A stretch of 39,907 bases of DNA from Vitrella brassicaformis. Taxonomy: Eukaryota > Sar > Vitrellaceae. The stretch covers positions 1 through 39,907 of the forward strand of contig CDMY01000459.1 in assembly GCA_001179505.1 (NCBI GenBank). Direction: 5' to 3'. The notes under the pieces were generated by a model. That model did not search any database. It had not been told where the DNA came from and saw nothing but the letters and a program-made list of their open reading frames with translations. Made by a program: the position numbers and the translations under genes. Below are positions 1 to 10,231 of this stretch, in pieces (position 1 is the first letter of the stretch; the number at the start of each line of letters is the position of its first letter).

Positions 1-1
1 G

Positions 2-664
2 GCTTTGCACTGGATGAAGAGCGACCCGGCAAAGGTGGTGCGGAATGTGCGAGGGCTGCTCAAGAAGGGCGGGCGGTTCGTCGCAGAGTTTGGCGGTCAC
101 GCCAACATACAGTGCATCGTCGACGCACGTAAGCCAGTGCGAGGGAGGGATGGGGTGACTCGATGCCATGCTGCCTTGTTCGTCGTTCAGTGAAGGAGGC
201 GCTGGCTGCCCGCGGGCACTCCGACTTCGACAGCCGGCACCCGTGGTTCTTTCCCACAGCCGAGGAGTACACGGCCCTGCTGGAGGCGAATGGCTTTGAG
301 GTCCGGTCATGTGTGCTGATCGACCGGCCGACACCCCTCCCCACAGACGTCGCCGGATGGTACGGATGAATGGATGTGGACGCAGCCAGGCCGGCAGAGA
401 CGCGGTGGTCATCTATGTTGGTTCTCTGTGGTGCACTGCAGGCTGACGACGTTCGGTGATTCTTTCTTCGAAGGTATAAGCGGCGATGAGCGCGAGGCTA
501 TGCAGCAGGATGCCCAGGAGCGGGCAAAGGGGCGGCTGTATCGGCCTGTGAGTGACGATGTGTTTGGCCGGTGGGAGGGGGAGCTGACTGGTGACGAGAA
601 GGGGAATGTGTGGTTGGCTGACTACGTCCGGTGTAGGGTGCATGCCGTGGCAATCACAACCTGA
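2..664 (+). CDS. SAM-dependent methyltransferase, C-terminal part (5' end outside window)
   Basis: Three exons, 2-128, 191-359 and 442-664, join in frame (phases 1 and 2) to give the last 172 residues; the start lies left of the window. The visible protein opens with ALHWMKSDP, then a helix and LLKKGGRFVAEFGGHANI. This is the end of a class I SAM methyltransferase fold (the strand-turn motif LxxGGxF after a 'hW' motif), most like the trans-aconitate or Methyltransf_11/25 type. HPWFFPTAEEY and LEANGF follow, as in the C-terminal lid of that group. The SAM-binding glycine loop is not in the window, so substrate cannot be inferred. Introns are short (62 and 82 bp) and end in CAG. The family call is fairly safe; the substrate is unknown. 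Confidence 0.75.
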
Positions 665-1157
665 TGGAGACGGGCTAGCGCTTGTCGCATGACGCTTGTT
701 GACCATGATGCATATCGAACCGGCTGTTTGATGCAAACAGTGCGAGTTGACATCGTCGATAATATGGCCTCAAATTGCGTCTTCGGAGGTTTGCAGACCC
801 CTTTGAGTCGTGCGCGTGGCTAGCAGAGGCCTGCCTCCTGGTTGACGTCCCTGTTGGCACGGCCGCATAACGGTGCAGGAGCCATGGTGATGTAAACGCA
901 GGACTCATCTGAGCAGAGGATTGTTTGGAGTTGTCGGCCTTTGCATCGCTCTCTGGGTTTGGCTGAATGATCAGCATACCATGAATCATCTAGCACATAA
1001 TATGTAACATTGATTCAGCCGACCTCACGCGTTGGCCAACACGTGTAGATCGAGACGCCCCCACTCGCATGCACAGTGCCTTCCGTCTGATCAGTATCGC
1101 CCCCAGCCGCCTAAAAGGCCGTATCGAAGGTTTCTGCGAGTTGTTGGGTTGTTGAGG
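665..1157. other. Intergenic spacer upstream of the kinase gene
   Basis: The stretch lies between the methyltransferase stop and the kinase start codon, both genes on the plus strand. I see no ORF with coding-like third-position bias, no tRNA-like structure and no long repeat. It should hold the 3' UTR of the first gene and the promoter and 5' UTR of the kinase gene. Confidence 0.5.
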
Positions 1158-3519
1158 ATGGCGCAAGTCGCCGAGACCATGGAGCACGACCCCTATGTGG
1201 TCCAGAACTTCAACTTCGTCCGTATGCTCGGAGCAGGTGAGCCAAAAGAGACGAGAGGGAGGGTGAGAGGAGCCGGGGAAGCGTGAGACACGGCGTGGGA
1301 CGCGATGCACTGAGGGAGGCGGGATGGAATAAGTCGGATGGATGGTGCATTTTGCTCTGTGTGGGTGCGTGGACGCGTGGCTGGATGTATTGGCATATTC
1401 TTGAGGCTTTCCATTACGTACTACCTCCTTTTCATTCTTTCCATCTGTCTGCGTATTCTGTTGGTGTGCAGGTGTCTATAGCTGTGTAGCTGCCGTGACG
1501 AATCGCACGTTGGCTGAGGTCCCCAAGGGCACACCGCTGGCCATCAAGAAGGTGACCACGCCACTGACTGATCATCCTGGGGGAACTCATGGTGACGTCT
1601 CTCTCACCCGCCGTGCATTTGGTGTGATATGGTGCGTTGTTGTGTGCAGATGAGGAAGTGGAACGGGGGCGAGGGCATAGAATCCACCACGATGCGCGAG
1701 GTGAGAGGCCTACCACACGTTGGCAATCCCACACACAACACGACGCACCACAACAAACTCATCTCCTTCACGTCCCCGCCATCTTTCCGTGTATGTGTGT
1801 GTGTGTGCCAGGTGAATGCATTGATGGCGTTGAGGGGCCACATGAAGATCGTCACCCTCCACAAGGTGGACATGGACCCCTCCGACCCCATGGCCACCAT
1901 CGTGTACCTCATCTTCAAGCTGTGCGAGGCCGGCGACCTCGGACGCCTCCGTACCATCTGTGCCAAGGAGAACAAGATCAACTTCCCCTACTGGAACCCC
2001 AAGAAACTACCAAGAACACAGGTACCACACACACAGCGACAACACACACATGGGAGAGGGAGAGGGAGAGGGAGAGGGAGAGAGGCAGGGGCTCACGTGT
2101 TGGTTTGTATGTGTGTGTGTGTTGGTGTGTGTGCAGTGCCGACGCTGGAGCAGTTGGCCCGCGTGATGTACCAGATACTCAACGGCATCGCCTACATGCA
2201 CTGCAAAGGACGTACGCCATCCTGGCACTATGGCGCACATCATACCCACCATTCTTCTGTCCACAGCCAAGTTCTGATGTATCTCTGTATGCGCGTGCGT
2301 GTGTGTGCAGTCATCCACCGTGACCTGAAACCGCAGAACATCCTCATGACCAACAACTGGATCGTCAAAATCGCCGATTTCGGTCAGTCACCGCACACAA
2401 GAGATCCATCCATCCATCCATTCCGCCTCTTTGCTCTCTCTGTGTTCGTTCCCCAGGTTTGGCCCGCACGGTGAAGATTCCGAATAAGTTGATGTCGCAC
2501 AAGGTGGCCACTCAGTGGTGAGCACACAACCCAATACCCTCACACCCTCACACACATACAGACATACAGAGCATCGCACAGTGCATTCAGCAGTGTCTCT
2601 CTCTCTGTGTGTTGGTGTGTGTGCAGGTATCGCCCGCCCGAGTTGTTCATGGGACCGGCCAACTTCAAGTACACCTATGCCCTGGACATCTGGTCAGCCG
2701 ACAAACGGCACAACACTCAGAGAGGGGAGAGGGGGAGAGGGAGAGGGAGGAGACCTGTGCACTGTGGTGTGTGTATGTGTGTGGGTCACGTGCCGTCGTC
2801 AGGTCCACTGGGTGCATCTTCATAGAGTTGACGAGCGGCATGCCGGCCTTCAACGGCCACACTGAGGTGCGCTGCACAACCAAACACCACACACACACAC
2901 ACACACCTGTCTGCCTGTGTGCCCATCTGTCCGTGTCTACGTGTGTGTGTCTGTCTGTGTCTGTGTCTGTGTTGCCACATGTCTGTCAGTTTGAGACGTT
3001 GATGAAGATTCTCAACACGCTGGGCACCCCCACCAATGCCATCTGGCCGGGCAGCGAAGCGTTCACCTACGCCGACCAGTTCAATGTGCGCCCCCCCCAC
3101 ACAAGACAATACAACACAACTCATTCATCTATCTATCTCTCTGTGTGTCTGTGTGTGTGCAGAGTTTCCCCAAGTCTGTGCGCGACCCGCGCGACGGCAT
3201 CACTGCGCTGCTGCGCCGCAGCGACGACTCCATCTCCGAGGCCGCCGGGTACCATCCCTATGGCCGCACCGATGTGGATCGCAACTCACTGCTGGTGGAT
3301 CTGATCACTCGGTGGGCCGGGGAGCGGTGAGGTGGTGTGAGGATCATGTGTGTGATGTGGATGCGGTTGTCTGTGGATGTTCAGTATGTTGCCGTATCAG
3401 CCGGACCGTCGCATCACGGCTGTGCAGGCGTTGTACCACCCCTTCTTCGACATCGTTGACAAGACAAAGTAAGTGGGCCAAGGAGAACACACACACACAC
3501 ACACACATACACACAGACA

Positions 3520-3556
<37 letters not shown>

Positions 3557-4169
3557 CTGGATGGACACGTCTCTTCTTTGCTTCTTGTCGTTTGTGTGTG
3601 CAGGTACCACAACTTCCTGGGCGAGTTGCAGGCCAACTATCCTGAGGGTACGTATACGTATGGTAGAGAGAGGAGACACAAACCCCCTCCCTCCTGCCCC
3701 CCTTGCCCACACACAAAGATACAGAGAGACACAGAGAGAGAGAGAGAGATACCCACCACCCACCCATCACCTCTTCCCCTCTCTCTCTGTCTCCATCCAT
3801 CCATCCCATGTAGGGTTTCCCGTGATGCCGCCGAACCCGCCCTTCCCCGAGGTCAACTACGGCATCCCCGACGACCACATGGACATCGACGATGACAAGA
3901 TGGACATCGACGACGGACCGGCACCGGCCGCCGCCGCCGCCGCCGCCGCTGCTGCTAGCGGTGGTGGCAGTGGCAGTGGCTCCAAGCGCCGCCGTGTCCG
4001 CCGTGGCCCCACACAGGGCAACAACCAGGCTGCCGTGGGCGGGGGGGAGGGGGTGCGGATGTCGCCCCGTCTGCAGGAGAAGCGGGAGAACGGCCAGGAA
4101 CCTATCAATTACGCCCAGCTGTCCAAGGGCAAGGGCAAGAAGCGCGACCGCGACGGCCACGCCAAATAG
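1158..4169 (+). CDS. CDK-like (CMGC) serine/threonine protein kinase
   Basis: Fourteen exons: 1158-1236, 1472-1551, 1650-1700, 1812-about 2021, about 2137/2151-2211, 2311-2382, 2457-2517, 2627-2692, 2803-2866, 2990-3085, 3163-3311, 3385-3468, 3604-3647, 3814-4169; about 490 residues. Kinase landmarks appear in order: glycine loop MLGAGVYSCV, catalytic lysine AIKK, a PSTAIRE-position helix ESTTMRE, HRDLKPQNIL, DFGLAR, WYRPPEL, ALDIWSTGCIF, and HPFF closing the C-lobe. Predicted role is nuclear proline-directed phosphorylation with a cyclin partner. The insert before HRD (around KENKINFPYW) recalls CDK8, but the subfamily is not settled. The tail carries repeated MDIDD, a poly-alanine tract and a basic SKRRRVRRG likely nuclear signal. 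The exon 4/5 junction lacks a canonical donor in the needed phase (see findings). Confidence 0.88.
3486..3556. repeat. (AC)n-(AG)n compound microsatellite in a kinase intron
   Basis: An uninterrupted-looking CA tract passes into an AG tract inside the intron between kinase exons 12 and 13. Several open frames of low-complexity protein (HTHTHT, RERERE) arise only from this repeat. Confidence 0.9.
3928..3956 (+). repeat. GCC-rich poly-alanine codon run in the kinase tail
   Basis: A near-pure GCC/GCT run encodes about ten alanines directly before a glycine/serine linker and the basic nuclear-signal-like stretch. It is a length-variable candidate inside a coding exon. Confidence 0.85.
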
Positions 4170-4393
4170 ACCAGCAACACACACCACGCACACACATACA
4201 CAGATGGACGTGCTGAAGGGGGAGTGTGTGTGTGAGAATGCTGTGGCCGCCTGGCTGTATGGTGACTCACTGGTGAGTATGAGTGTTTGTTGTGGTGCTG
4301 TGGTCGTCCGCCTGTCCGTTCGTATTGTATTGTGTTATATTGTGTTGTGTTGTATTGTATTGTATTGTCTCTCTCAGTGATTTTGCTTTTTGG

Positions 4394-4454
<61 letters not shown>

Positions 4455-5367
4455 GTCTGATACACACAGGTCAGCCACACGCACGCAGCTCTGCATCTGT
4501 TTTGATACCATCACACACACCCACACATAACGAAACGCACCCAGGTATTGCGTGGATGGGTGGCTATCAATCTGGTTTTGTTTTTTGGCAGACGGTGAGC
4601 CGAACCGACAAACACACACACACCCGCACACTACACCACACCACACCACCTCTGCCAGCGCCAGTTAGTTGCCCAATGCCGCGGTCTCTGACCTTTGGCC
4701 GCTCTTTGACTGAGCTTTAGGATAGACAGGAGCAGTGATGGGATAGCTAGTGGGTGCTGGGAGGGGGAGGGGTGGTGTGTGTGGCCTGCCTGGGATGTGT
4801 GTGAGTGGACGGACAGACTAACCGACAAGACAAACAGACAGACAGCGCACCCCACACACACAGAGAAACACAGAGACCCTCCGTGCCGTCCCCTTTTTTG
4901 CGCGTTTCCGTGCTGTGGCCGGCCCTGGTGCCTGCCTGTATGCATGCGAGTGTTTGGGCGTGTCTGGTAGTTTCCATGGCTGGCTGGCTCAGTGCTTTGA
5001 TGGATCGATTCGATGCATGGGTTGATTGCATTGGCGCACGTGTGTTTGGCTGCTGGCGGGCGTGGACGATCGATGCGACACTTAGCGAGGCAGACACGCA
5101 AGCGACAGATCGACCGAATCAGCTAAGGAATGATCCATGATTCGTTCGTTCATCCATGCAGCATGTCCTCGTCTGTTCATTCAAACCATCTCAGGTTTCC
5201 AGCAGCCGCAGCACGCACAACCAACATGAAGATGGGCACGACGATGCCGACATCGCCATAGACGTCTCTTTACAACGACCAAACAGCTTCTGTCTGCAAC
5301 CCATCTACGCAGCTAGCTCCTCTGTCCTGTCCCACAGTACACATCACGCCACCCGAACAGCCCGCCC
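4170..5367. other. Repeat-rich spacer between convergent genes
   Basis: Two genes end facing each other across this 1.2-kb stretch (stop at 4169 on plus, stop at 5368 on minus). It contains a TTGTA/TTGTG-type tandem run at about 4323-4370, a long GA tract at 4393-4454, CA-rich patches and GACA-type tracts near 4810-4870. ORFs here are repeat-derived. I see no credible gene; it should hold both 3' UTRs. Confidence 0.6.
4393..4454. repeat. (GA)n purine microsatellite
   Basis: About 60 bases of GA with two single-base A insertions, giving a strand-asymmetric polypurine tract within the convergent intergenic region. Confidence 0.95.
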
Positions 5368-6443
5368 CTAGCCCAGGACGTCGACGCGATAAATGAGATA
5401 ACACCACCTGGCCCAGTTGTAGACCAGCCGCACAGCTACCGTCCTGCTCCTCTCATCCCGCCCATCCCCCCGCCGCACAGTCTGCTCGTCTGCCGCCGCC
5501 CGGCTGCCCCAGACCTTGACCAAGAAGACCATCACGTCATCGCTCTCATTCGATGGGGACAGCAAAGTCGACCGATCCATAATCTGCAGAGTGACCATGG
5601 ACAGAAAGGTGTGGTGCGTTGGGGGCGTCCATCGATGTGACCTGACCGACCTCGTATCGGGTGAAGTCCATCAGGAAGGGATAGAGCGTCTCGATCATTT
5701 GCCGAAAGGCCTCGTAGGTCAGCGTGGGACCCACAGGCAGACCTGCGCACAGACAGACACCAAATGAGTCGAATCAAGAATGCACACACACGCACACGAC
5801 GGTCGTTGCTCACCTCCCAGTATCCTCGTCTGCGCCCAATCCATTCGTTCATCGCTCGACGGCTCCCCATGGAGCGTCTGGCGGCCCGCGTGGTTGGCGG
5901 TGAATCGAAAAGTCTCCCTGACGCCGGCATCGTCGGCCGCGTCACGTCGGTCTCTGAGCGCCCGCATGACGTACTCGACGAGCCGACGGGGCGAGGTGAA
6001 CTCGGCTGGCCCTCTCTCGCCCACCGCTCCAACTGCTCCAACCACACAGACAGACACCGCAGACTTGGTTTCCTCTCTGTGCGAGAGTCATCGGTTGGGT
6101 TACCTGGGTCCAAGCCTCTCTTGGCAACTTCGGATCTGAGTTGCAGAGCAAGATCTTCTTGTCCGTCCTCTCCCATCGCTGCACCATCGCCTGACGCGCC
6201 GCCTTCATTGGCAAGAGCTGCAGCCGCTCGTCGTTTCTTGTGCGGCCTGATCTGGGGCAGCAGATCGCAGCGCAGCGACGAGTGGGGCGAGATGAACAAC
6301 ATGTGTGGCCGTGGAAGCCCCTTCGATGAGTCAGTTGCTGGGCTGTGAGGCATACCAGCCACCGTCACCATTGTAAGCGATGCGAAGAGCCGGATGGAAC
6401 AGAAAGCGAAGCTGCTGCCTATCCGTAGGTGTGGAATGGCCAT
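5368..6443 (-). CDS. Probable plastid-targeted protein of unknown function
   Basis: Four exons on the minus strand, 6443-6104, 6032-5814, 5742-5651 and 5583-5368, give 288 residues with consistent phases (1, 1, 0). The chosen ATG precedes a hydrophobic leader (FAFCSIRLFASLTMVTVAG) followed by a serine- and arginine-rich stretch. That looks like the signal-plus-transit presequence used for import into complex plastids. The mature part has a helix SPRRLVEYVMRALRD, then FRFTANHAGRQ, a conserved-looking YEAFRQMIETLYPFLMDF, and beta-strand-rich segments ending in WCYLIYRVDV. This layout (short helix, 'FAF-like' strand, 'M...YPFLMD', strands) resembles small NTF2/DUF4864-like plastid proteins, but I cannot confirm it. 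A longer first exon reaching toward 6790 was considered and dropped because of a stop in the needed frame. Confidence 0.65.
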
Positions 6444-6867
6444 CCATACCCTACCTCCTTTGGCATCAACAATTGCGAGCTCCTTAGCGATCCCTGACCT
6501 TTCTGTAAGCGCACAAGATAACGGACGCCACGCGTCCCAGCAACAGCCAACGCGCGGTGCTTACCATGTATCTCTTCTCGTTCATCTCCCGGCTCATCTG
6601 CTCTTCACCTTTATTCTTCTTAGGGGTCTGGCTTCCATCGGGAGATTCGCTCGGAGTTGCCGGCGCCCTTACCGCTGGCTGTGTTGGCTGTCGCAACGCG
6701 TTCGAGAAGCACACTGCCAGGTGGATGCGCTGCGTGTCGGTTCTTACGGCTTTGCGGTTGTGAGGCTCAAAGCGGTTGCAACCCCCTCTCACCGTTGGAG
6801 ACCAGCGGAGCCAAGTGGCGCCTCCTCGCTTCGTCCTCTTCCCTCCGTTCCCTTCGCTGCCGTCGTG
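6444..6867. promoter_or_regulatory. Divergent intergenic region between the plastid-type gene and the Kazal-protease gene
   Basis: The 424 bp separate two start codons on opposite strands, so both promoters and 5' UTRs should lie here. It contains one copy of a 37-bp element (6698-6734) that recurs upstream of the next protease gene. Possible splice-like signals on the minus strand near 6500 and 6560 could mark 5' UTR introns of the left gene. Confidence 0.45.
6698..6734 (+). repeat. 37-bp dispersed element, copy 1
   Basis: The 37 bases starting GCGTTCGAGAAGC and ending GATGCGCTGCG match 10190-10226 with one difference (A for G within AAGCRCAC). This copy lies 134 bp upstream of the Kazal-protease start codon. 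Confidence 0.85.
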
Positions 6868-8828
6868 ATGGGAAGATTGTCGTCTTGTTTCGCGTTGGTG
6901 CTCCTCGCCGCCTCAGGTGGACACACAGACACAACAACACGCCACAGCTAGGCGCTGCACACCCACATATGTACCCATGCTTGCTGCCTGCCTGGCTGGA
7001 TGTCATGTGCGTTGTGCCAGCCTTGCTGCCCGAGGCCTCGGCCGCCACTTCCGCCGCCGCCACTGGCACTGGTAAAGGCCAGCCGCCGCCCAGCGAGTCG
7101 AAGCAGCCTGACGTGTCGACCTTGTGCGACTGCTCGACCTTCACCAGCCGTCACCTTCACGACATCTCCGCCGCCGAGAGATCACCCAAGTGGTTCGTCG
7201 CATCCGAGTCGCCCGTGTGCGCGACGAGCCACACGGATGCCGTCATCGATGGCATCACCTTCGCCTCCCCCTGCCTCGCGCTGTGCCAGCAGCAGCACAT
7301 CCGCCACCGCGGCAGCTGTGAGGACATCGACAATGGGGCCTTCAAGCTGTCGGAGGACTTCACCTTCGTCAGCCTCGCTGACATCCGCAGGTCCAAGGCC
7401 AAAGATCGGCAGCTGACGCCGGCGGTCGTCCATCGCTTCCGCTCTGACGGCTACGTGTTCGTCGGGCGCATCACCGGGGGGACGGTGCCGCAAGACCTGG
7501 CTGACGAGGATGACGAGAAGAACGAGGAGAAGGATGAGGAGTCGCAGCCTCGCAAGTATCGGGACGTGATGATTGTGCCGGGGGGTGACACCTACGCTCG
7601 TCTGCTGGCCAGCACCGACGAGGAGGTGCGCCAGAGGCTCATGGACAAGGGAATGCATGATGAAGACCAAGGTGGGTCAGCAGGCAGGCAGGCCGCATCC
7701 ATATATACCTTCCTTGATTGCTTGAGGCACTTCCTCTGTTCACTCTCTGCCTGCCTTGCTTCCCAGACATCCGTGAGGGCAATGCGTCGCTCCCGACCGA
7801 CTGGACAATGAGGCCCAGGCCCGCCCGCGACAGTGACTTCTCTCGCGGTGCCATCAACATGACCACCGACGCTCCAGAGGAGAAGTGTGTGGTGGGCGGC
7901 GAAAGCCGCACCATCGGATCCAAGCAGACGGACTATCCATGGCGTACTTCCGGTTTTCTGTCCATTTCTACGTCGGACGGTGATTTCCGCTGCAGCGGAA
8001 TAGTTGCGGGCAGCCCCATTACAGGCATGACCGCCGCCCACTGCTTCACCAACCGCAAGCCGGGAGGCGGCAACGTCTTCGTAGAAAACTTTGTAAGTGA
8101 TTCAGTCAGTCAGTCAGTCAGTAAGACAGAGAAGGCGGGCCACCGACCATCGATGAAAGGAGCGCTGTTTGTCTGGTCTTTACTTGCCCGGTATGTACGC
8201 ACGGGTACGTCTCTCTCGCGTATCTGCTGACTGATGAAGAGAGCGAGGTTCTGCCCCGGCCAGAGCGGCTCCGAGCGTCCTTTCGGCTGCGTTTCTGTCC
8301 GCCGCATTACGGTGCCCGGCGAATGGCTGAGCAGGCGCAACAGACCCCGCGAGTACGATTGGGGTGTCATGTTGTTTGCTGTCCCCATCGGAGCACAGAC
8401 TGGCTATGTGCCGATCGGAAGCGCCTGCAAGCGGCGGCTCTTCACGCCCAAGATCACCGTATGGATGCTCTCCTACCCGGGGTTCGACGACCGCTCAGAC
8501 CGCCGACGGGTCTTCTTCGAGAAGCGAGGTGGGCAGGCAGGCAGGCAGGCACACACATGCTCATGAATGCGTGCCTTTCTCAATTGACTGTGTGCTCGAA
8601 CCAACAGATGACTTCAACTTCCGGTGCAGGCAGAAGGTGAATCACAAATTTGACACGAATGGCGGAGCAAGCGGCGCCGGCATGACCGAGTTCCGCAACG
8701 GCTACTGGTGGCTGCGGGCAGTACACAACTCTGCGCCCCGTGGCCGATGCCGATCCAACACTGCTGCCAAGATGACCGGCAGAAATTCGAACCAGGCCAG
8801 AGAAATTATCGCAGAGCAGTCGTCGTGA
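6868..8828 (+). CDS. Secreted V8/trypsin-like serine protease with N-terminal Kazal-like domain
   Basis: Five exons, 6868-6916, 7021-7671, 7767-8092, 8240-8528 and 8608-8828, encode 511 residues. Residues 1-16 are a signal-peptide-like leader (CFALVLLAAS). Residues about 50-118 carry a Kazal-type cysteine pattern: CDC, then PVCAT, TFASPCLALC and RGSC, as in the PVCG...TYxSxCxxxC...GxC signature. An acidic, charged linker follows. From about 285 the protein has a V8/glutamyl-endopeptidase-like trypsin fold: TAAHC (His325), YDWGVMLF (Asp382) and DTNGGASGAGM (Ser460), with RFCPGQ, PFGCVSVRRI and VPGEW between them as in that family. It should act outside the cell or in a secretory compartment, with the N-terminal domain as a possible built-in inhibitor. 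The His, Asp and Ser triad is intact. Confidence 0.85.
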
Positions 8829-10231
8829 ATATGGGCGGGCGGGCGGGGAGACGGGCAGCCAATGTGCATGTGAGAGGGGCGATGTACAGATGTCCAGACA
8901 GAGGCCAACTTTTTGCTTGCCTGCTTTTGTCTCGCATATATACTGACCCCACATGCGTTGACATCTGTACTTGCCCTCTCTGTCAGCGAGAGAGGAGACC
9001 CCTTGTGTGAGGCTGGCTGCTGTGCTGTGCTGTCCTGTGTGTGCTGCGGCTGACGGGCTGACTGACTGACTGGCTGACTGGTTGCCTACTTGCAGCACAC
9101 ACGTGTATGTCTGTCTGAGGAGCGAAAGGGGAACGGACGATTGTCATCGCACGTACATACTTGGGTCAGCGGGGGGCTCTCTGTCTGCCAGAGAGACACC
9201 TCCTTATGTCTGGCTGGCTGTCAATTTTGGTGGTTACTGCTTTGTTGAGATTGGCGAACGATGGTCGGCGCACCTGTGCTCTAATCTGATGTTGCCTACA
9301 TGGATGGAGGCGCTGCACGTTCCCGCTCATGCATGCCTCCCTGTGTGGTGCGATGTAATGCACGGAAAAATTTTTCCTTCGCCTCCGCGGCATATGTCAT
9401 TCATTCATGCGCACACCCTGATGGACTGACTGGGTGGTGGTTTGGCTGGCTTTATGGATGGAAAGATAGATGAATAGACACATCCATGCATCATATGGCC
9501 GCTTGTCTGTTTAGCCCATTTGTCGCAGTCTCGTATCTATCGGAGACTTGACATGTTCGTAGGTTTGTGGAGTCACATAGGTGGTTAGATTGCCACCCTT
9601 TGTCGCCACCCTGTCTATCCCCCACTTTGTCGCATATGTCTTCTTTCTGTCAATTGCTTGCGTCGTCTCTCTCGACACCGGAGATCTGACACCTTATGTG
9701 TGCATTCTCTCGTACTGTATATAGAAACACAGCAGTGTACTGTTTGTCTATATTTGTGTGCGTGAGGATCGGATCATACGAGGCGAACGAACGCGCGTCT
9801 CCGCATCGGAAATTGCCATATAGACACTGTATCATGCACTGCATGCAGTTGAAGCACCCCTTCCGTCGGAATCCTTAGTCGCAGCCGAAAGAAAGCACAC
9901 CCTTCCCACGGTGACACCCCATCGGTTGGTTGGTTGGCTGGTTATTGTGTTTAACGAGACTCGTGTCTGCCATCGGACCGCTTATGTCACCTCGGGCCGT
10001 GCTACTATTGTGCACTAATTCGGAGCAGATCTGCGTGCTGTTTGCAAATCATCGATGTTCCGCTCTTGGTCTGTCGCGCGCACTCGTCATGGGATGGGAG
10101 CATCAGTAAGAGAATGCCGCTGCTACGTGTGGAGGGCGTCATCTTCACACTCGAAGCGCACTGCCAGGTGGCCACGGCAGGAGAGGCGGGCGTTCGAGAA
10201 GCGCACTGCCAGGTGGATGCGCTGCGGCGTC
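8829..10231. other. Intergenic region upstream of the HtrA-like gene
   Basis: About 1.4 kb without a gene I can support. The part 9430-10060 is noticeably more AT-rich than its surroundings and has no coding-like bias. A 115-codon frame at 9082-9429 has no recognisable features. Near the right end lie a partial (10152-10171) and a full (10190-10226) copy of the dispersed 37-bp element. Confidence 0.5.
10152..10226 (+). repeat. 37-bp dispersed element, copy 2 (10190-10226) plus partial copy (10152-10171)
   Basis: The full copy at 10190-10226 matches 6698-6734 at 36 of 37 positions and ends six bases before the likely start codon of the HtrA-like gene. A shorter copy (core GCGCACTGCCAGGTGG) sits 38 bp upstream of it. 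Confidence 0.85.

Noticed and set aside
3414-4193. 259-codon minus-strand ORF opposite the kinase tail
   Set aside because: It is the shadow of kinase exons 12-14 and the CA/GA repeats; it translates to leucine/serine repeats and poly-glycine.
6484-6792. Minus-strand ORF as an upstream exon of the plastid-type gene
   Set aside because: A splice-like donor follows KRYM, but the frame needed to reach the next exon contains a TGA with no ATG after it, while ATG 6443 directly gives a leader peptide.
9082-9429. 115-codon plus-strand ORF in the spacer
   Set aside because: No coding-like third-position bias, no recognisable motif, no splice context; composition matches the surrounding simple sequence.
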